From: Welwitschia mirabilis
Lineage: Eukaryota; Gnetophyta; Gnetopsida; Welwitschiales
Length of the DNA stretch: 20,749 nt
Assembly: GCA_051453625.1 (NCBI GenBank)
Contig: JBOZIK010000001.1
Span: 239,360,163 to 239,380,911 of the forward strand
Reading direction: 5' to 3'
Shown: in pieces, positions 1 to 9,634 of the stretch
Layout: every line of letters begins with the position of its first letter
Position numbering within the stretch: position 1 is the stretch's first letter
Made by a program: the position numbers and the translations under genes
Notes under the pieces: generated by a model
Seen by the model: the letters and a program-made list of their open reading frames with translations, nothing else
Databases searched by the model: none
Told to the model about the DNA's origin: nothing

Positions 1-116
1 TATCATGAAATTACATTTTATACCATTTTAAACATAATTTGTAAACTTATGCATTTTTCTATGATAATTTAATGTAATTTACTACATTCTAAATGACATA
101 TCAAAATGTGGAGGAG
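1..116 (+). mobile_element. Probable 3' tail of an upstream Athila-type element, ending in a purine tract
   Basis: No coding content is visible. The stretch ends in GTGGAGGAG (108-116) directly before the start of LTR1, where a polypurine tract for plus-strand priming would sit. The last 120 bases of the window (20630-20749) end the same way (GGAGGAGG). The two tails share anchors in the same order, such as ACATAA and GCAT followed by a T-run and TCT. The match is weak, and in AT-rich DNA part of it may be chance. If correct, this is the internal 3' end of another copy whose body lies upstream of the window. Confidence 0.35.
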
Positions 117-358
117 TATTTTAGGTGACAGCACTAGTACCATTATTTAGGTGATGGTACTATCGATCCTTTAAAGTAGAATACCTCAAAAGCTACATTC
201 TATAGCCACCTTGATGAAGCAATAAATTTTTACTTATGAGGTTAAGTAGTTATAGCATTAAACTCTAATAAAATATCTAGCTATAAAAATGTCAAATTTT
301 TAATTAAAAACCCTAAATTATAAAACCTTAATCAAGGAATCCTAACCTTATTTTCACC

Positions 359-368
359 CATAAAAAGG
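359..368 (+). promoter_or_regulatory. Candidate TATA box of LTR1 (copy a)
   Basis: The sequence CATAAAAAGG lies about 240 bases into the LTR. The same word recurs in copy b at 1418-1427. It is the best TATA-like element in this LTR, but such words are common in AT-rich DNA. Its role as the U3 promoter is inferred only from its position inside an LTR. Confidence 0.3.
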
Positions 369-797
369 GCCAAGCACACTTATTTGTGATAATATTTGGC
401 TAGTAAAAATAGTTATAACCCTAAATATTCAATCATTACCATGTCTTTCTAAACTTCCTCTTTGGGAGTGGGCTAGCTTTAAGGCTAGATTTGATGAGTT
501 TGTAGTAAATTTTCTTTCTTTATTTAATGTAATGTACTTTTTTTCCCCTCATGATATAGTAGTTGCTCATTCTTGATTTTGATTTGTAATTAACATTATA
601 CTTTTAATGATTGAATTAGACTACATTATTAAGTACTTTCATTTACCGAGTCCCTTTTTTTTGTTTACTTCTTAGCTATAGTCATCTTGTTTAATGAATC
701 TTGAGCATTTTCATTCTTACTTTTCATGCTTACATTATGATATGAAGGATTAAAGTAACTATGAATTTACCAATGCTTATATGATTAATAATATTAT

Positions 798-807
798 NNN
801 NNNNNNN
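798..807. other. Assembly gap, 10 N, inside LTR1 copy a
   Basis: There are ten Ns between ATATTAT and AACAATTT. Copy b has 20 bases at the same place (after 1856), so the true missing length is probably about 20, not 10. Confidence 0.9.
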
Positions 808-1107
808 AACAATTTAACAATCTAAGGTATATTTCAAAAACTTATAGTACATTTTTAAAGTGAAGATTTTGTTATTGGATGATTTAGGTTAAATATTTGG
901 AATTAGCTCGTTTTGCTCATTCTCCATCAAAGTTCAGTCTCATATTAGTCTTGATTTATGGTTTATTTTGAATTTGTATAAGTTAAAGAATTTTGTGTTA
1001 TCACTATTTAGTTTTCTACCTTGATTTTTCCTTGTGGAAAGAACATCAGGATTCTACTATAATGAGGTCTTAGTTTATAAATTATAAAGCTAAACACAAA
1101 TAGATTT

Positions 1108-1124
1108 TAGGCATCATTGTTAGA
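1108..1124 (+). promoter_or_regulatory. Primer-binding site remnant after LTR1 copy a, cut by a gap
   Basis: The sequence TAGGCATCATTGTTAGA corresponds to the tRNA-Asp primer-binding consensus TGGCGCCGTTGCCGGGGA with one inserted A and otherwise only C/T or G/A differences. The 100-N gap starts before the site is complete. The equivalent complete site is at 2176-2194. Confidence 0.5.
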
Positions 1125-1224
1125 NNNNNNNNNNNNNNNNNNNNNNNNNNNNNNNNNNNNNNNNNNNNNNNNNNNNNNNNNNNNNNNNNNNNNNNNNNNN
1201 NNNNNNNNNNNNNNNNNNNNNNNN
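1125..1224. other. Assembly gap, 100 N, flanked by a direct repeat
   Basis: There are exactly 100 Ns. The sequence to the left (167-1124) is repeated on the right (1225-2192) with about 4% substitutions, mostly C/T. The standard 100-N length suggests a gap of unknown size. Confidence 0.95.
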
Positions 1225-2166
1225 TCTTTTAAAGTAGAATACCTCAAAAGCTACATTCTATAGCCATCTTGATGAAGCAATAAATTTTTACTTATGAGGT
1301 TAAGTAGTTATAGCATTAAATTCTAATAAAATATCTAGTTATAAAAATGTTAAATTTTTAATTAAAAACCCTAAATTATAAAACCTTAATCAAGGAATCC
1401 TAACCGTATTTCCACCCATAAAAAGGGCCAAGCACACTTATTTGTGATAATCTTTGGCTAGTAAAAATAGTTAGAACCCTAAAGATTCAATCATCACCAT
1501 GTCTTTCCAAACTTCCTCTTTGGGAGTGGGCTAGCTTTAAGGCTAGATTTGATGGGTTTTTAGTAAATTTTCTTTCTTTATTTAATGTAATGTACTTTTT
1601 TTTTCTCATGACATTGTAGTTGCTCATTCTTGATTTTGATTTGTAATTAACATTATAGTTTTAATGCTTGAATTAGACTACATTATTAAGTACTTTCATT
1701 CACCGAGTCCCCTTTTTTAGTTTACTTCTTGGCTATAGTCATCTTGTTTAATGGATCTTGAGCATTTTCATTCTTAATTTTCATGCTTACATTAGGCTAT
1801 GAAGGATTAAAGTAACTATGGAATTTACCAATGCTTATATGATGAATAATATTATCTTACCACAATCTAAGACATAACAATTTAACAATCTAAGGTATAT
1901 TTCAAAAACTTATAGTACATTTCTGAAGTGAAGATTTTGTTATTGGATGATTTAGGTTAAATATTTGGAATTAGCTCATTTTGTTCATTCTCCATCAAAG
2001 TTCACTCTCATCTCAGTCTCAATTTATGGTTTATTTTGAATTTGTATAAGTTAAAGAATTTTATGTTATCACTGTTTAGTTTTCTACCTTGATTTGTCCT
2101 TGTGGAAAGAACATCAGGATTCTACTATAATGAGGTCTTAGTTTATAAATTTTAAAGCTAAACACA
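1225..2166 (+). repeat. LTR1, copy b, lacking its first 50 bases
   Basis: This is a direct repeat of LTR1 starting at the base equivalent to 167. The copy contains the 20 bases missing at the 10-N gap of copy a and runs into a complete primer-binding site at 2176, so it is the LTR physically attached to element 1. The end is placed at ACACA, about nine bases before the primer-binding site. It has the same TATA-like word (1418-1427) and the same gene-free content as copy a. It may be the same LTR assembled twice rather than a second LTR. Confidence 0.6.
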
Positions 2167-2175
2167 AATAGATTT

Positions 2176-2194
2176 TAGGCATTATTGTCAGAGA
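2176..2194 (+). promoter_or_regulatory. Primer-binding site of element 1 (tRNA-Asp type), decayed
   Basis: The sequence TAGGCATTATTGTCAGAGA aligns with TGGCGCCGTTGCCGGGGA, the complement of the plant tRNA-Asp 3' end that primes Athila reverse transcription. There is one inserted A, and the seven substitutions are all transitions (G to A or C to T). The site marks the 3' end of the 5' LTR and fixes the element on the + strand. Confidence 0.6.
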
Positions 2195-2999
2195 TAATGG
2201 CACATTAAATTCATAGAAGGCATTGGATCTTTTCTTTCTTAAATTTTTAATTTATTTTTAGTTCTTTAGCAATTTTAATGATTGGTATTTGTTTCTTTAG
2301 TGTTTCTAACCTAGTCTACTTTCTTTTCAATTTTTTTTTTAATTCTAATACTTTTTATTCATTTGTAATGATTCATTTCTAGTGATACTTAAATTGATCT
2401 TTTTTTTTTAGTTTTATTAAGCTTTCACTCTAACTTGAATATAATTTTTGTATTAGATCTTTTATAGCTACAAGTCTAGGGAACTTTTTATAGGTATAAC
2501 AAACTTTTTGTATGTTTTTAATTCAAATGAAGATTGCCAAAATGAAACATTAAAAACTAATAAGAACTCACTATTTCATTTTTTTCATTTTCTATTTTTT
2601 CAATTTTCATTACAATAGTTAGTTGTAGTTTTTAATGCTTTTTTTTTCTTTGCTATCTATTTTTTTAAAAAGAAAAAGTAATTAGGTTTTGTTTTCCTAG
2701 GTTTTATTTTTTAAGTCACTATCATTTTAATTTTAACTAAGTATTCTATAAACCTCATAACCCAAATAGTTTGTGTGGTATTTGTAATTAACATAACTTT
2801 TTTCCAAGCTAAAACATTTCAAACAACTGATACTGCCACCATACATAATCTGTGCCAGTGGCCTTTCTATGAATTAGCCTCTGAAACTTGGTTTAAACTT
2901 GTTCTACTCTTGGACTCCCTTTGAAACTTTTTGAATATGTATATGCATTAGACACATGATAATCTAGGTCATTTAATCATAATTTCATCTAACAACAAC
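2195..2999 (+). other. Untranslated leader of element 1
   Basis: About 0.8 kb lies between the primer-binding site and the first Gag codon. It is T-rich, with several long T-runs around 2331, 2400 and 2641, and has no open frame of note. A long leader at this position is usual for the Athila group. No splice or packaging signal could be identified by eye. Confidence 0.5.
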
Positions 3000-4960
3000 A
3001 TGGATCCCAATATGAATAATAACAATGAACAGAGACATCATTCAACAAATCAACCCCATGAAGAAACCCATAGAGAACAATCATCATAATAACCAATCTA
3101 ATCAAAACACCTAATCCACCTTTAAAAACTTTCATTAATACAACAACATACCTTTTTCAAATGAGGAATTATTTGAAAACCATCAAATCCATTATCTTAA
3201 CTGGCAATTAGCCTAAAATGCCAATCAAAACATATCTTAAAACCAATTCAACTACCTTAATAATCCCCCTAAGTAAAACCTTAAGCATTACCTTTAACTT
3301 TAGTGTCTAGGTACACCATCTTGCATAGTCCAATCCTCCATAGTACATAGGTTAGATTTCAGTCCTTTCACTATTTAATAACTTCCTCATTTCAATGACT
3401 TAAAATTGAAAGATCCACACCTGCATCTAAAGGAATTTGAATATGTGTTATCAACCTTACCTTAATTTCCCAACACTGTAGATGCCCTTGGACTAATCAT
3501 TTTCTCATTCTTCATTAAGGAAAAATTGAAAGCCTAATTGCACACCAGTAAACCTCTTTTCATTAGGACTTTAGATAACCTAAATAAAGCTTTTATGTCT
3601 AAATATCCAAGTCACAAAACCAATGCTCTTAGGTAAGAAATCATGAATAACTAGTAATAAGATCATGAAACCTTATTACAAACTCTAAAAATATTCATAA
3701 ACCTCTTAAATGCTTCTAACATAGATTTAAACAAGGTATGATCTTTATCTTTTTTCACAAATGATTGCCATCAAATTATAGACAATTAGTTAAAATGATA
3801 AGTATGAATAGCTTTCTAAATTTTTCACTAGATGAATTTATGACTATGTTAAATTAGTAGCTAAAAGCTCTAAAAATTGGGAAAAAAAACTTCTTGAGCC
3901 ATATAGATTTAACCCTTTAGTTAGATTAATAAGTGTATCTAGAGTACCTGATAACTTTTATGTAAATAAACAAATAGAAAAACTTTTGAGAAGATTAGAA
4001 TTCCTTATCACTTTGCCTAAACCCTTATCCTTCAAACTTACATGTTTGATCAATCACACAGACTCCATGAAAAATCCAAGTATTGCTCCATACCTCTTTT
4101 TTAGAACATAGTTAATGAGAAAGAAAACGTCATAGGATACCATTGATGTATTAATAAGAATGATCCTTACTTAATTATCTATAACCTTAGGTGGATAAAT
4201 CATCTTAACTTTTCTTGGAAATAGGAAAACATCCACGCCTAAAATCATAATAGGTAACTAAGAAATTCATTTCCATACTTGACTTCTCATTCTTACCCAT
4301 CAAGCCAATACCACTCAAACCACTATTCCTCATCATTAAATGACTAATCTTCTTCATCTAATTTGTTGAAAAAAATACTAAGAAAATTAATGAAATCCCA
4401 AGTCCAAATTAACCACGACCAACAACAAAAACCATGACCAATAACAAATCAACTAATAGAACTCTTCTAGCATGAATAAGCTTAAATAAATCATCCAACA
4501 ACTTTAGTAGACTGCCACTTATATTCTCTCTTATTTGAATCATAAAGAATCTCTCAAACTTCCTATAGGCTCAAAACCAATCCCAAGAGGAATTAAACTT
4601 GTAAAAGGAACAGAGCCTAACTAGATAGAATAAACTAAATTCATTCATCTTAAAAGTGGGAAAGAGGTAAACCAATAATCTGAAAAAAATCAAACCATAG
4701 AGAAACCAACATCTGTGAAAGAAAATAAGAAGGATGAAATAGTAGAGTAATTAGAAAAGTCTCTACCCATTTATCGAGAACCTCTATCCTTTCTACAACA
4801 ACTTAAGAAAGAGAACATTATAGAAAAATAGCTAGAGGCCATAAAAGGTTTTAAGAAAGTTAAAATTAACATGCCTCTATTACAAGTGATTAAATGAGTT
4901 CCCTCATATGTGAGTTCCTTAGAGATATGTGCACAATTAAGAACAAAATACATGTTAATA
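3000..4960 (+). pseudogene. gag: gag remnant of element 1 (Athila-type Gag plus Gag-protease linker)
   Basis: The likely start is ATG at 3000, with an Asn-, Gln- and His-rich N-terminus that stays open for 29 codons. The first stop (3087) is TAA followed by TAA, probably from CAA codons. Recognisable Gag pieces follow in shifting frames. DPHLHLKEFEYV at 3412-3447 is the start of the retrotransposon Gag domain. A Leu/Asp/Glu-containing segment near 3825-3850 and AKSSKNWE near 3856-3880 are its end. SGKEVNQ near 4657 is the motif before the linker. The segment 4772-4958, including a run rich in Lys and Ile (near 4855-4890) and then FLRDMCTIK after a frameshift at about 4911, matches the conserved region between Gag and protease in Athila elements. 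Gag forms the virus-like particle in intact relatives. This copy has many stops and frameshifts and cannot encode it. Confidence 0.6.
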
Positions 4961-5400
4961 GGGATCGGCCGGTGATCTCTCTAGTACAATAAACTAGTGA
5001 AATCATATAAAATTAAATCCCTCAAAACTATAAAAATACTTCCAAAGTACAAAATTTATTACAATTGGAAATAACACATTAGGCAAATCTTATTAGACCT
5101 TGGAACAACCACAAATATTTTACCCCAGTAATTTTACAAGAAAATTAGCTTAAACAACTTTAAATAAATAAAAAATTTATTACAATTAGCTAATAACTCA
5201 TTGAAGTAACCATTAGGAATAGTTGAAGATTTGATTTTTCAAGTAGATAATTGCTATTTTTGGGATGGAATTAACTAAGCATAATTTAGTTCCTATTATT
5301 TTAATAGACTCTTTTGGCTGACATCAAATGCTAATTATAGCTATGAACTAATAAAGATTTCATTTAGTAACATAACAATAGACTTAAATATTATTAATAT
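4961..5400 (+). pseudogene. pol: Protease remnant of element 1 (retropepsin-like aspartic protease)
   Basis: The core LLDLGTTTNILP is readable at 5090-5125, with the catalytic Asp-Leu-Gly at 5096-5104 intact. The following part, LANNSLK then PLGIVEDLIFQVDN, lies at about 5188-5250. SNANYSYELIKISF near 5320-5370 matches the region after the second conserved protease motif. Retropepsin matures the Gag-Pol polyprotein in intact elements. Stops and frameshifts separate the pieces. The catalytic triplet survives here, unlike in element 2. The identification is firm for the family. The exact start and end are not visible because the protein was part of a polyprotein. Confidence 0.6.
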
Positions 5401-5640
5401 TATTTAATTACTAAGGGATACCAATAATATTGATTTTTTAATGAAATTCATAATATTAATCCTTCTTCTGTTAAATAAAACATTTGTTTTTCTCGTGACC
5501 ACTTTGATGCTTTAGATTCATCTTTCAATGAATTATTAGAAAAGAATGGAAATGATATATGTTGGAACACATTTGATTTTAAATGTTTATATTCTACTAC
5601 TTACACTTCACATTTCTTTTTAAATTTCTTAAACTATGTT
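5401..5640 (+). pseudogene. pol: Start of the protease-RT linker of element 1
   Basis: A frame running from about 5440 to 5620 has a single stop and reads an acidic, Asn-rich linker containing ALDSSFNELLEKNG. The linker between protease and RT in Athila elements has this composition and position. The sequence then runs into T-rich DNA with no RT motif, so the pol deletion junction lies between about 5640 and 5789. Individual residues of such linkers are poorly conserved, so the assignment rests on order and character. Confidence 0.4.
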
Positions 5641-5788
5641 TAGAGTTATCCCATGAAAACTTCATCCTTCCGAGTCCTCTTTGGATAAGCAACATTTTGA
5701 ACCTCATAACTACAATGTTTTTTAGCCTTTCTTTTTGCATGTCAATAAGAAACCTCCTCAAGGTAGTACCTTTTAAATTACAATAAAT

Positions 5789-6340
5789 AAATTAATATCC
5801 AAGGATGTTCTATTTACCAAAGACCATAAATATCATCATCCCTTTAAACCTCCTCAAAATTAGTTAGAATATTATCGTTATGCCTTAAATTTAGAATATG
5901 CACCCAATGAAGAAGGAGCTTCACCTTGTAAAGTTTTAGCTGAAAACCAACTTGCTTTGTTTTATTTTATCATTCATAATGTCCTATCCACTTCTCATGT
6001 TATGGCTACCTATGATAGCCACCTAGGCCTCATTAGAACTATTTAAATAAATCAACCTTTTGACATTGTCAAATTTTTGTTTAGGATCATTATCAATCAT
6101 GCAAGACACAATAGTAATCTTCCATTATCCTACCTATCCAAAATAACTCCTATTAAACCTTGGGTTGTGAAGGTTTAATGAGAGCTTACTTTAAAACCAT
6201 CACCTCTCGAAAAATAATTCAAGATCAAATGTGTAGAAATATAGATTAGATCTCAAGGTAACAGGATGAGTAGCATGAAGAATAGCAATAGCCTAAGATA
6301 GAAGAACAAATACAACATAATCTCTCTCCTATTCACATTA
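5789..6340 (+). pseudogene. ORF fragment, possibly the Athila third (env-like) ORF
   Basis: One frame reads from 5789 to 6175 with only two stops (TAG at 5861, TAA at 6044), so it is open for 60 and then 43 codons. The frame ends in TAA at 6176, and a shifted continuation with TITSRKIIQDQMCRN runs to about 6340. The protein has FYFIIHNVL followed by MATYDSHLGLI, then NHARHNSNLPLSYLSK. The pattern of a hydrophobic helix, a short loop and a basic segment resembles the plant-specific ORF found after integrase in many Athila-like elements, often labelled plant transposon protein or env-like. I recall that family only loosely and no catalytic motif is visible. It could instead be a fragment of another element. 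It is better preserved than gag and protease beside it. Confidence 0.35.
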
Positions 6341-6945
6341 GTTATCCATATGCGTCATATCTTCTCTTCTCTTATCCTAGTTAAGAACTACTTTTTTTTT
6401 TCACTTCCTTTCTATTTTAATATTTTTACCTAATAGACATAACAGAATCTAGAACCAAATTCTACTTAGTCCTTTATTAGTATTTCTATATTCTAATAAA
6501 GATAATCATATTAATATTATATATTTACCAAAAATTAATTTCTAGATTATTTTTATTTACAAATAATAAAAATGTTATAAGTTTGTGTCCTTCCTTTTTT
6601 CCTAGTTTTTCATCACATAAAAGATATCTTGTGAATAGTTGAGGAGATGTAAACTTGTTATCAACATACATGGATAAGTTTTAAAGATAATACTTAGCAA
6701 ATATAATACGAGGTTATAACTTTAAGTAATGGCATTCTAATTCAATATTTGGCCACCTTCCAGATGTGAGATGGTTATACTTCAAGTTCTAAATTATACA
6801 AACATGGATGGGCTCAACTTTATAGGGTTTTACTTTATCTCAACATACTCCTAGTATAGGTGACAAGTGGTAGGGGGATGGGTTCATGCTTACAAATGAC
6901 CCCCACTTCCTTGATGCATCTCTAAATAGTGCAACATGATCCATC
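6341..6945. other. Gene-free stretch after element 1
   Basis: No domain was recognised on either strand. It contains a T-rich patch (6390-6420), an AT-rich stretch to about 6600, and then a less AT-rich part (6740-6940). The latter includes the purine run GTGGTAGGGGGATGGG at 6867-6882, which resembles a polypurine tract followed by a TG. Short frames in this part were translated by eye and matched nothing I know. Confidence 0.4.
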
Positions 6946-7822
6946 AACACCAAGGGCTCAAGATATTAAGTCAGAGTAAGTTCATACATAGGTAGCATAG
7001 AAGAGTGATTATTGAACCCACTTTCAGAAGGGTATTATAAAAAAATGCAATGCAACCTACCTTGGTGATGAAATCCAAGTGTGAGGATGAACTTATTATA
7101 ATTATTTTTATTTAGTCCTACTCAATGAATACACCGCACAAATGCATGCAAAAAATTCTTAACTAATATTGATATTTAATAAATTATTTACCTAGTTATA
7201 CTAATTCTAATCATCATTCAGTTCATTTTATAGAAATAACTATAAAAAGAAATTAAGCAAATGAGAAAATTTCTATTTTCAAAATTATAATAATAAAAAC
7301 TTAGATAAATGAAATATACTTTTCTTTTCTATTTAAATAAAGAAAATATTCTTTTCTTTTTCTTTCAATAATAATAAAAATATTTAAAATGTATCAAATA
7401 ACATATTAATAATGTACTTAAAAAACCTAAAATATACGTAGAACTATGTCAATCCTAGAAACATTTTTCCATGCTCATATGACAATCTTCATGGATTAGT
7501 GTAAAGAAGGTAAACAAAAGAAAGTATAGCTCAAGCATAATTATTAAGATATAAGTATTTATAAAAGACTTCATATGATTATATTATAAGTTAATAAAAA
7601 TAAGTGACAAGCTAGAGACTATTTATGTTAACTAAGCTACTAATGTGAAGCCTCTTACAGGCATGCACATTCAAAGAAAGCTAAAGAAAAAGGGTAAAAG
7701 AGGTATTTACATAAAGAAATACTACTTATAAGTAATTTAACTTAAATTTACTGATAAAAACATATTATATATACTCAATTTCTCTATAAAATTTTGTGTA
7801 ATAACTTTTCTATAATTTTAAA
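6946..7822 (+). repeat. Unclassified repeat, copy A (left of a gap)
   Basis: Bases 6946 to about 7672 recur at 7923-8612, with roughly 10% or more differences and several small indels. No coding content was found. The sequence is AT-rich with runs of AATAATAAAAAT, and the words AAAGAAAATATTCTTTTC are shared by both copies. Copy A continues for about 150 bases beyond the end of similarity, whereas copy B is cut by LTR2. The repeat may belong to a non-coding part of another element. Confidence 0.5.
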
Positions 7823-7922
7823 NNNNNNNNNNNNNNNNNNNNNNNNNNNNNNNNNNNNNNNNNNNNNNNNNNNNNNNNNNNNNNNNNNNNNNNNNNNNNN
7901 NNNNNNNNNNNNNNNNNNNNNN
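7823..7922. other. Assembly gap, 100 N, flanked by a direct repeat
   Basis: There are exactly 100 Ns between the two copies of the unclassified repeat. The bases after the gap re-read the sequence from 6946. Confidence 0.95.
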
Positions 7923-8612
7923 GATGCTAAGGGCTTAACATACTAAGGCAGAATAAGTTCATACATGGTTAGGATAGGAGATTGGTAATTAAATTCACTT
8001 CTAAGAGGGTATTATTAAAAAAAAATGCAATGTAATAAAATCCAACTATGGGGATGAACATTATTAGAATTATCTTGATTTAGTCCTGTTCAATAAATAC
8101 ACCATGTAAATTCATGCAAATAATTCTAACTAATATAGATATTTAATGGCTTATTTACCTAGTTATAATAATTTAATCATCATTCGGTTCATTTTATAGA
8201 AGCAAGAATACAAGAGCATTTCTATATTCAAGATTATAATAATAAAAATATAGATAAAACAAATATTCTTTTTTACTATATATAAATAAAGAAAATATTC
8301 TTTTCTTTTTCTTTCAATAATAATAAAAATATTTAAAATGTATCAAATAACATCTTAATAATGTAATTAAAGAAACTAAAATATATCTAGAGCTATGTCA
8401 ATCCTAGAAATATTCTTCCATGCTCATATGACAACCTCCATGGATTGGTGTAAAGAAGGTAAATAAAGAACATAAAAATCAAAAATAATTATTAAGATAT
8501 AAATGTTTATCCAATCTTCATATGTCTATATTATAAGTCAATTAGAAAAAAAGATAAGCTAGAGATTACTTATCTTTCTTAAATTACTATTGTGCTGCCA
8601 ACTTACACATCT
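7923..8612 (+). repeat. Unclassified repeat, copy B, interrupted by LTR2
   Basis: This is the second copy of 6946-7672. It has small deletions relative to copy A, for example around the CTTGGTGATG segment at 7065. Similarity fades close to 8612, within about 20 bases of the proposed start of LTR2 (8631). That fits element 2 having inserted here. Confidence 0.5.
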
Positions 8613-8630
8613 TTAATAGGGTATTTTGAG

Positions 8631-9631
8631 TGGTTTTTTAGGTTAATAGATAGGTAAATACTTGATTTCCATAACAATAGAGAGATGACATGAAAAGCAT
8701 GAAAACATGCGGTCTCCATGATGTTTTATAGCATTTTGAGCAATTTTGAATACTTTACATTTCTAAGACAACTTCATATAAAACATTGAGGCTGATGCAC
8801 TAATTGAAGATTTGTAAAAGGCCATCATCATCCTCATCGTCTGAATGACCTAATGGACAAGAAAATAGTTTATAACAATTGGGATGTTGACTATAATATT
8901 TTTTGCAACTAATGTGGATTATTTATGGGATGCCATCATCTCTTATATCATCTAACTTCTACCACATTTACATCTATTTTCCTAGCGTGGCCATTACAAT
9001 TTTACCCATCCTTTTCTGTTTGTTTTCATTTTTATGTGTATGTCAATAAATAGTAATCTCATCCTTGACTCCTTCCTGTCTTTTTTTGCACCTGTAATTC
9101 TTATGATAGGAGATTGGAGGATCAGAGATTCATCTTTGTAGTTGCAGAGGGATATTCTCCTTGGTGTCAGGCGGTGTAAACTCAATTGAGATACGGCTAA
9201 TTTCTAATATGGATGTCGTTCTAATACAAAACTCTTTTTTTTTTTTAATATATGATTATTTCTTACCTTCATAGCTTATGTTGCTTCTGATCTAGTAATA
9301 GTTTCCCTAGTGATATAGGTTATAAGGGCAACCTTTATCAAGGTTGTACATGGTTAGTTTAGGTTAGGTTCATTGTATTTCCTTTTCCTAGATTAGATTT
9401 ATATGTGTGTGTTGTATTTTCACCTTTATGCATTGTAAGTTATTTTTTAAAGATTAGAGTACAAGTATTTCATTATAAAAAGCAACTCTCTTATTTCCTA
9501 CTTTGGCCTTCAATGGATTATGACATTTGGATCAACTCCCATCTATATTATTGTGTTGTATTTGTGCATTATATTTATGATTAATAAGATTCTACTCAAA
9601 ACATAACATTGTATAAATACACACTGCAACA
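8631..9631 (+). repeat. LTR2: 5' LTR of element 2
   Basis: The 3' end is fixed by the primer-binding site at 9635. The LTR ends CAACA at 9631, three bases before it. The 5' end is set at TGGTTTTTTAGG (8631), where similarity between the flanking repeat copies has just ended. This gives a TG...CA unit of 1001 bases, close to the length of LTR1. It shows no clear similarity to LTR1 apart from the opening T-run and AGG. It contains a TATA-like TATAAAAAGC at 9474 and a motif CATCGTCTGAATGA at 8835 related to palindromes in the leader. The only frames of note are short and unrecognised. The matching 3' LTR is outside the window, so the start is unproven. Confidence 0.5.
9474..9483 (+). promoter_or_regulatory. 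Candidate TATA box of LTR2
   Basis: The sequence TATAAAAAGC lies about 158 bases before the LTR end, a plausible place for a promoter with a short R-U5. The downstream AATAAGATTC (about 9582) could include a polyadenylation signal. Both readings are inferred from position. Confidence 0.4.
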
Positions 9632-9634
9632 TAT

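Larger units (their letters stand above)
117..1098 (+). repeat. LTR1, copy a (Athila-type long terminal repeat)
   Basis: This is taken as an LTR because it lies between a purine tract (108-116) and a decayed primer-binding site (1108-1124), and because bases 167-1124 recur at 1225-2192 with about 4% difference. The start reads TATTTTAGG, probably from an original TG terminus by G-to-A. The 3' end is placed at ACACA near 1098 and is uncertain by several bases. The length is about 0.98 kb, or 0.99 kb once a 10-N gap (798-807) is replaced by the 20 bases seen in copy b. No open frame of note is present. A TATA-like TAAAAAGG near 361 is a candidate promoter. Confidence 0.6.
117..6340 (+). mobile_element. 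Element 1: degenerate Athila-type Ty3/gypsy retrotransposon with pol deleted
   Basis: The order is LTR1, tRNA-Asp primer-binding site, untranslated leader, gag, protease, start of the protease-RT linker, and a possible third-ORF fragment. No RT, RNase H or integrase motif was found between 5640 and 5789, so most of pol is deleted. No second LTR1 is seen downstream in the window, so the 3' end is lost or lies elsewhere. All frames are broken. The boundary near 6340 is only where recognisable coding ends. Confidence 0.6.

Noticed and set aside
4771-4953. 60-codon minus-strand frame
   Set aside because: It is antisense to the conserved Gag-protease linker of element 1, which explains the sequence better.
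5583-5786. 67-codon + strand frame, hydrophobic, could suggest a membrane protein
   Set aside because: The Phe/Leu richness follows from T-rich DNA. It spans the likely pol deletion junction and matches no motif I know.
6720-7110. Possible host gene exon on either strand in the less AT-rich part
   Set aside because: All frames were read by eye. Stops are frequent, no motif emerged, and part of it is a repeat.
7320-8350. CRISPR-like or satellite array in the AATAATAAAAAT-rich parts
   Set aside because: There are only two copies, one per arm of the gap, with no regular short repeat and spacer pattern.
8994-9185. 63-codon minus-strand frame in LTR2
   Set aside because: It has no recognisable domain, sits inside an LTR and is of a length expected by chance.
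9290-9610. Ty1/copia LTR end, suggested by TATAAAAAGC and AATAAGATTC
   Set aside because: The primer-binding site that follows matches tRNA-Asp, not the initiator tRNA-Met used by copia elements, and the body downstream is Ty3/gypsy.
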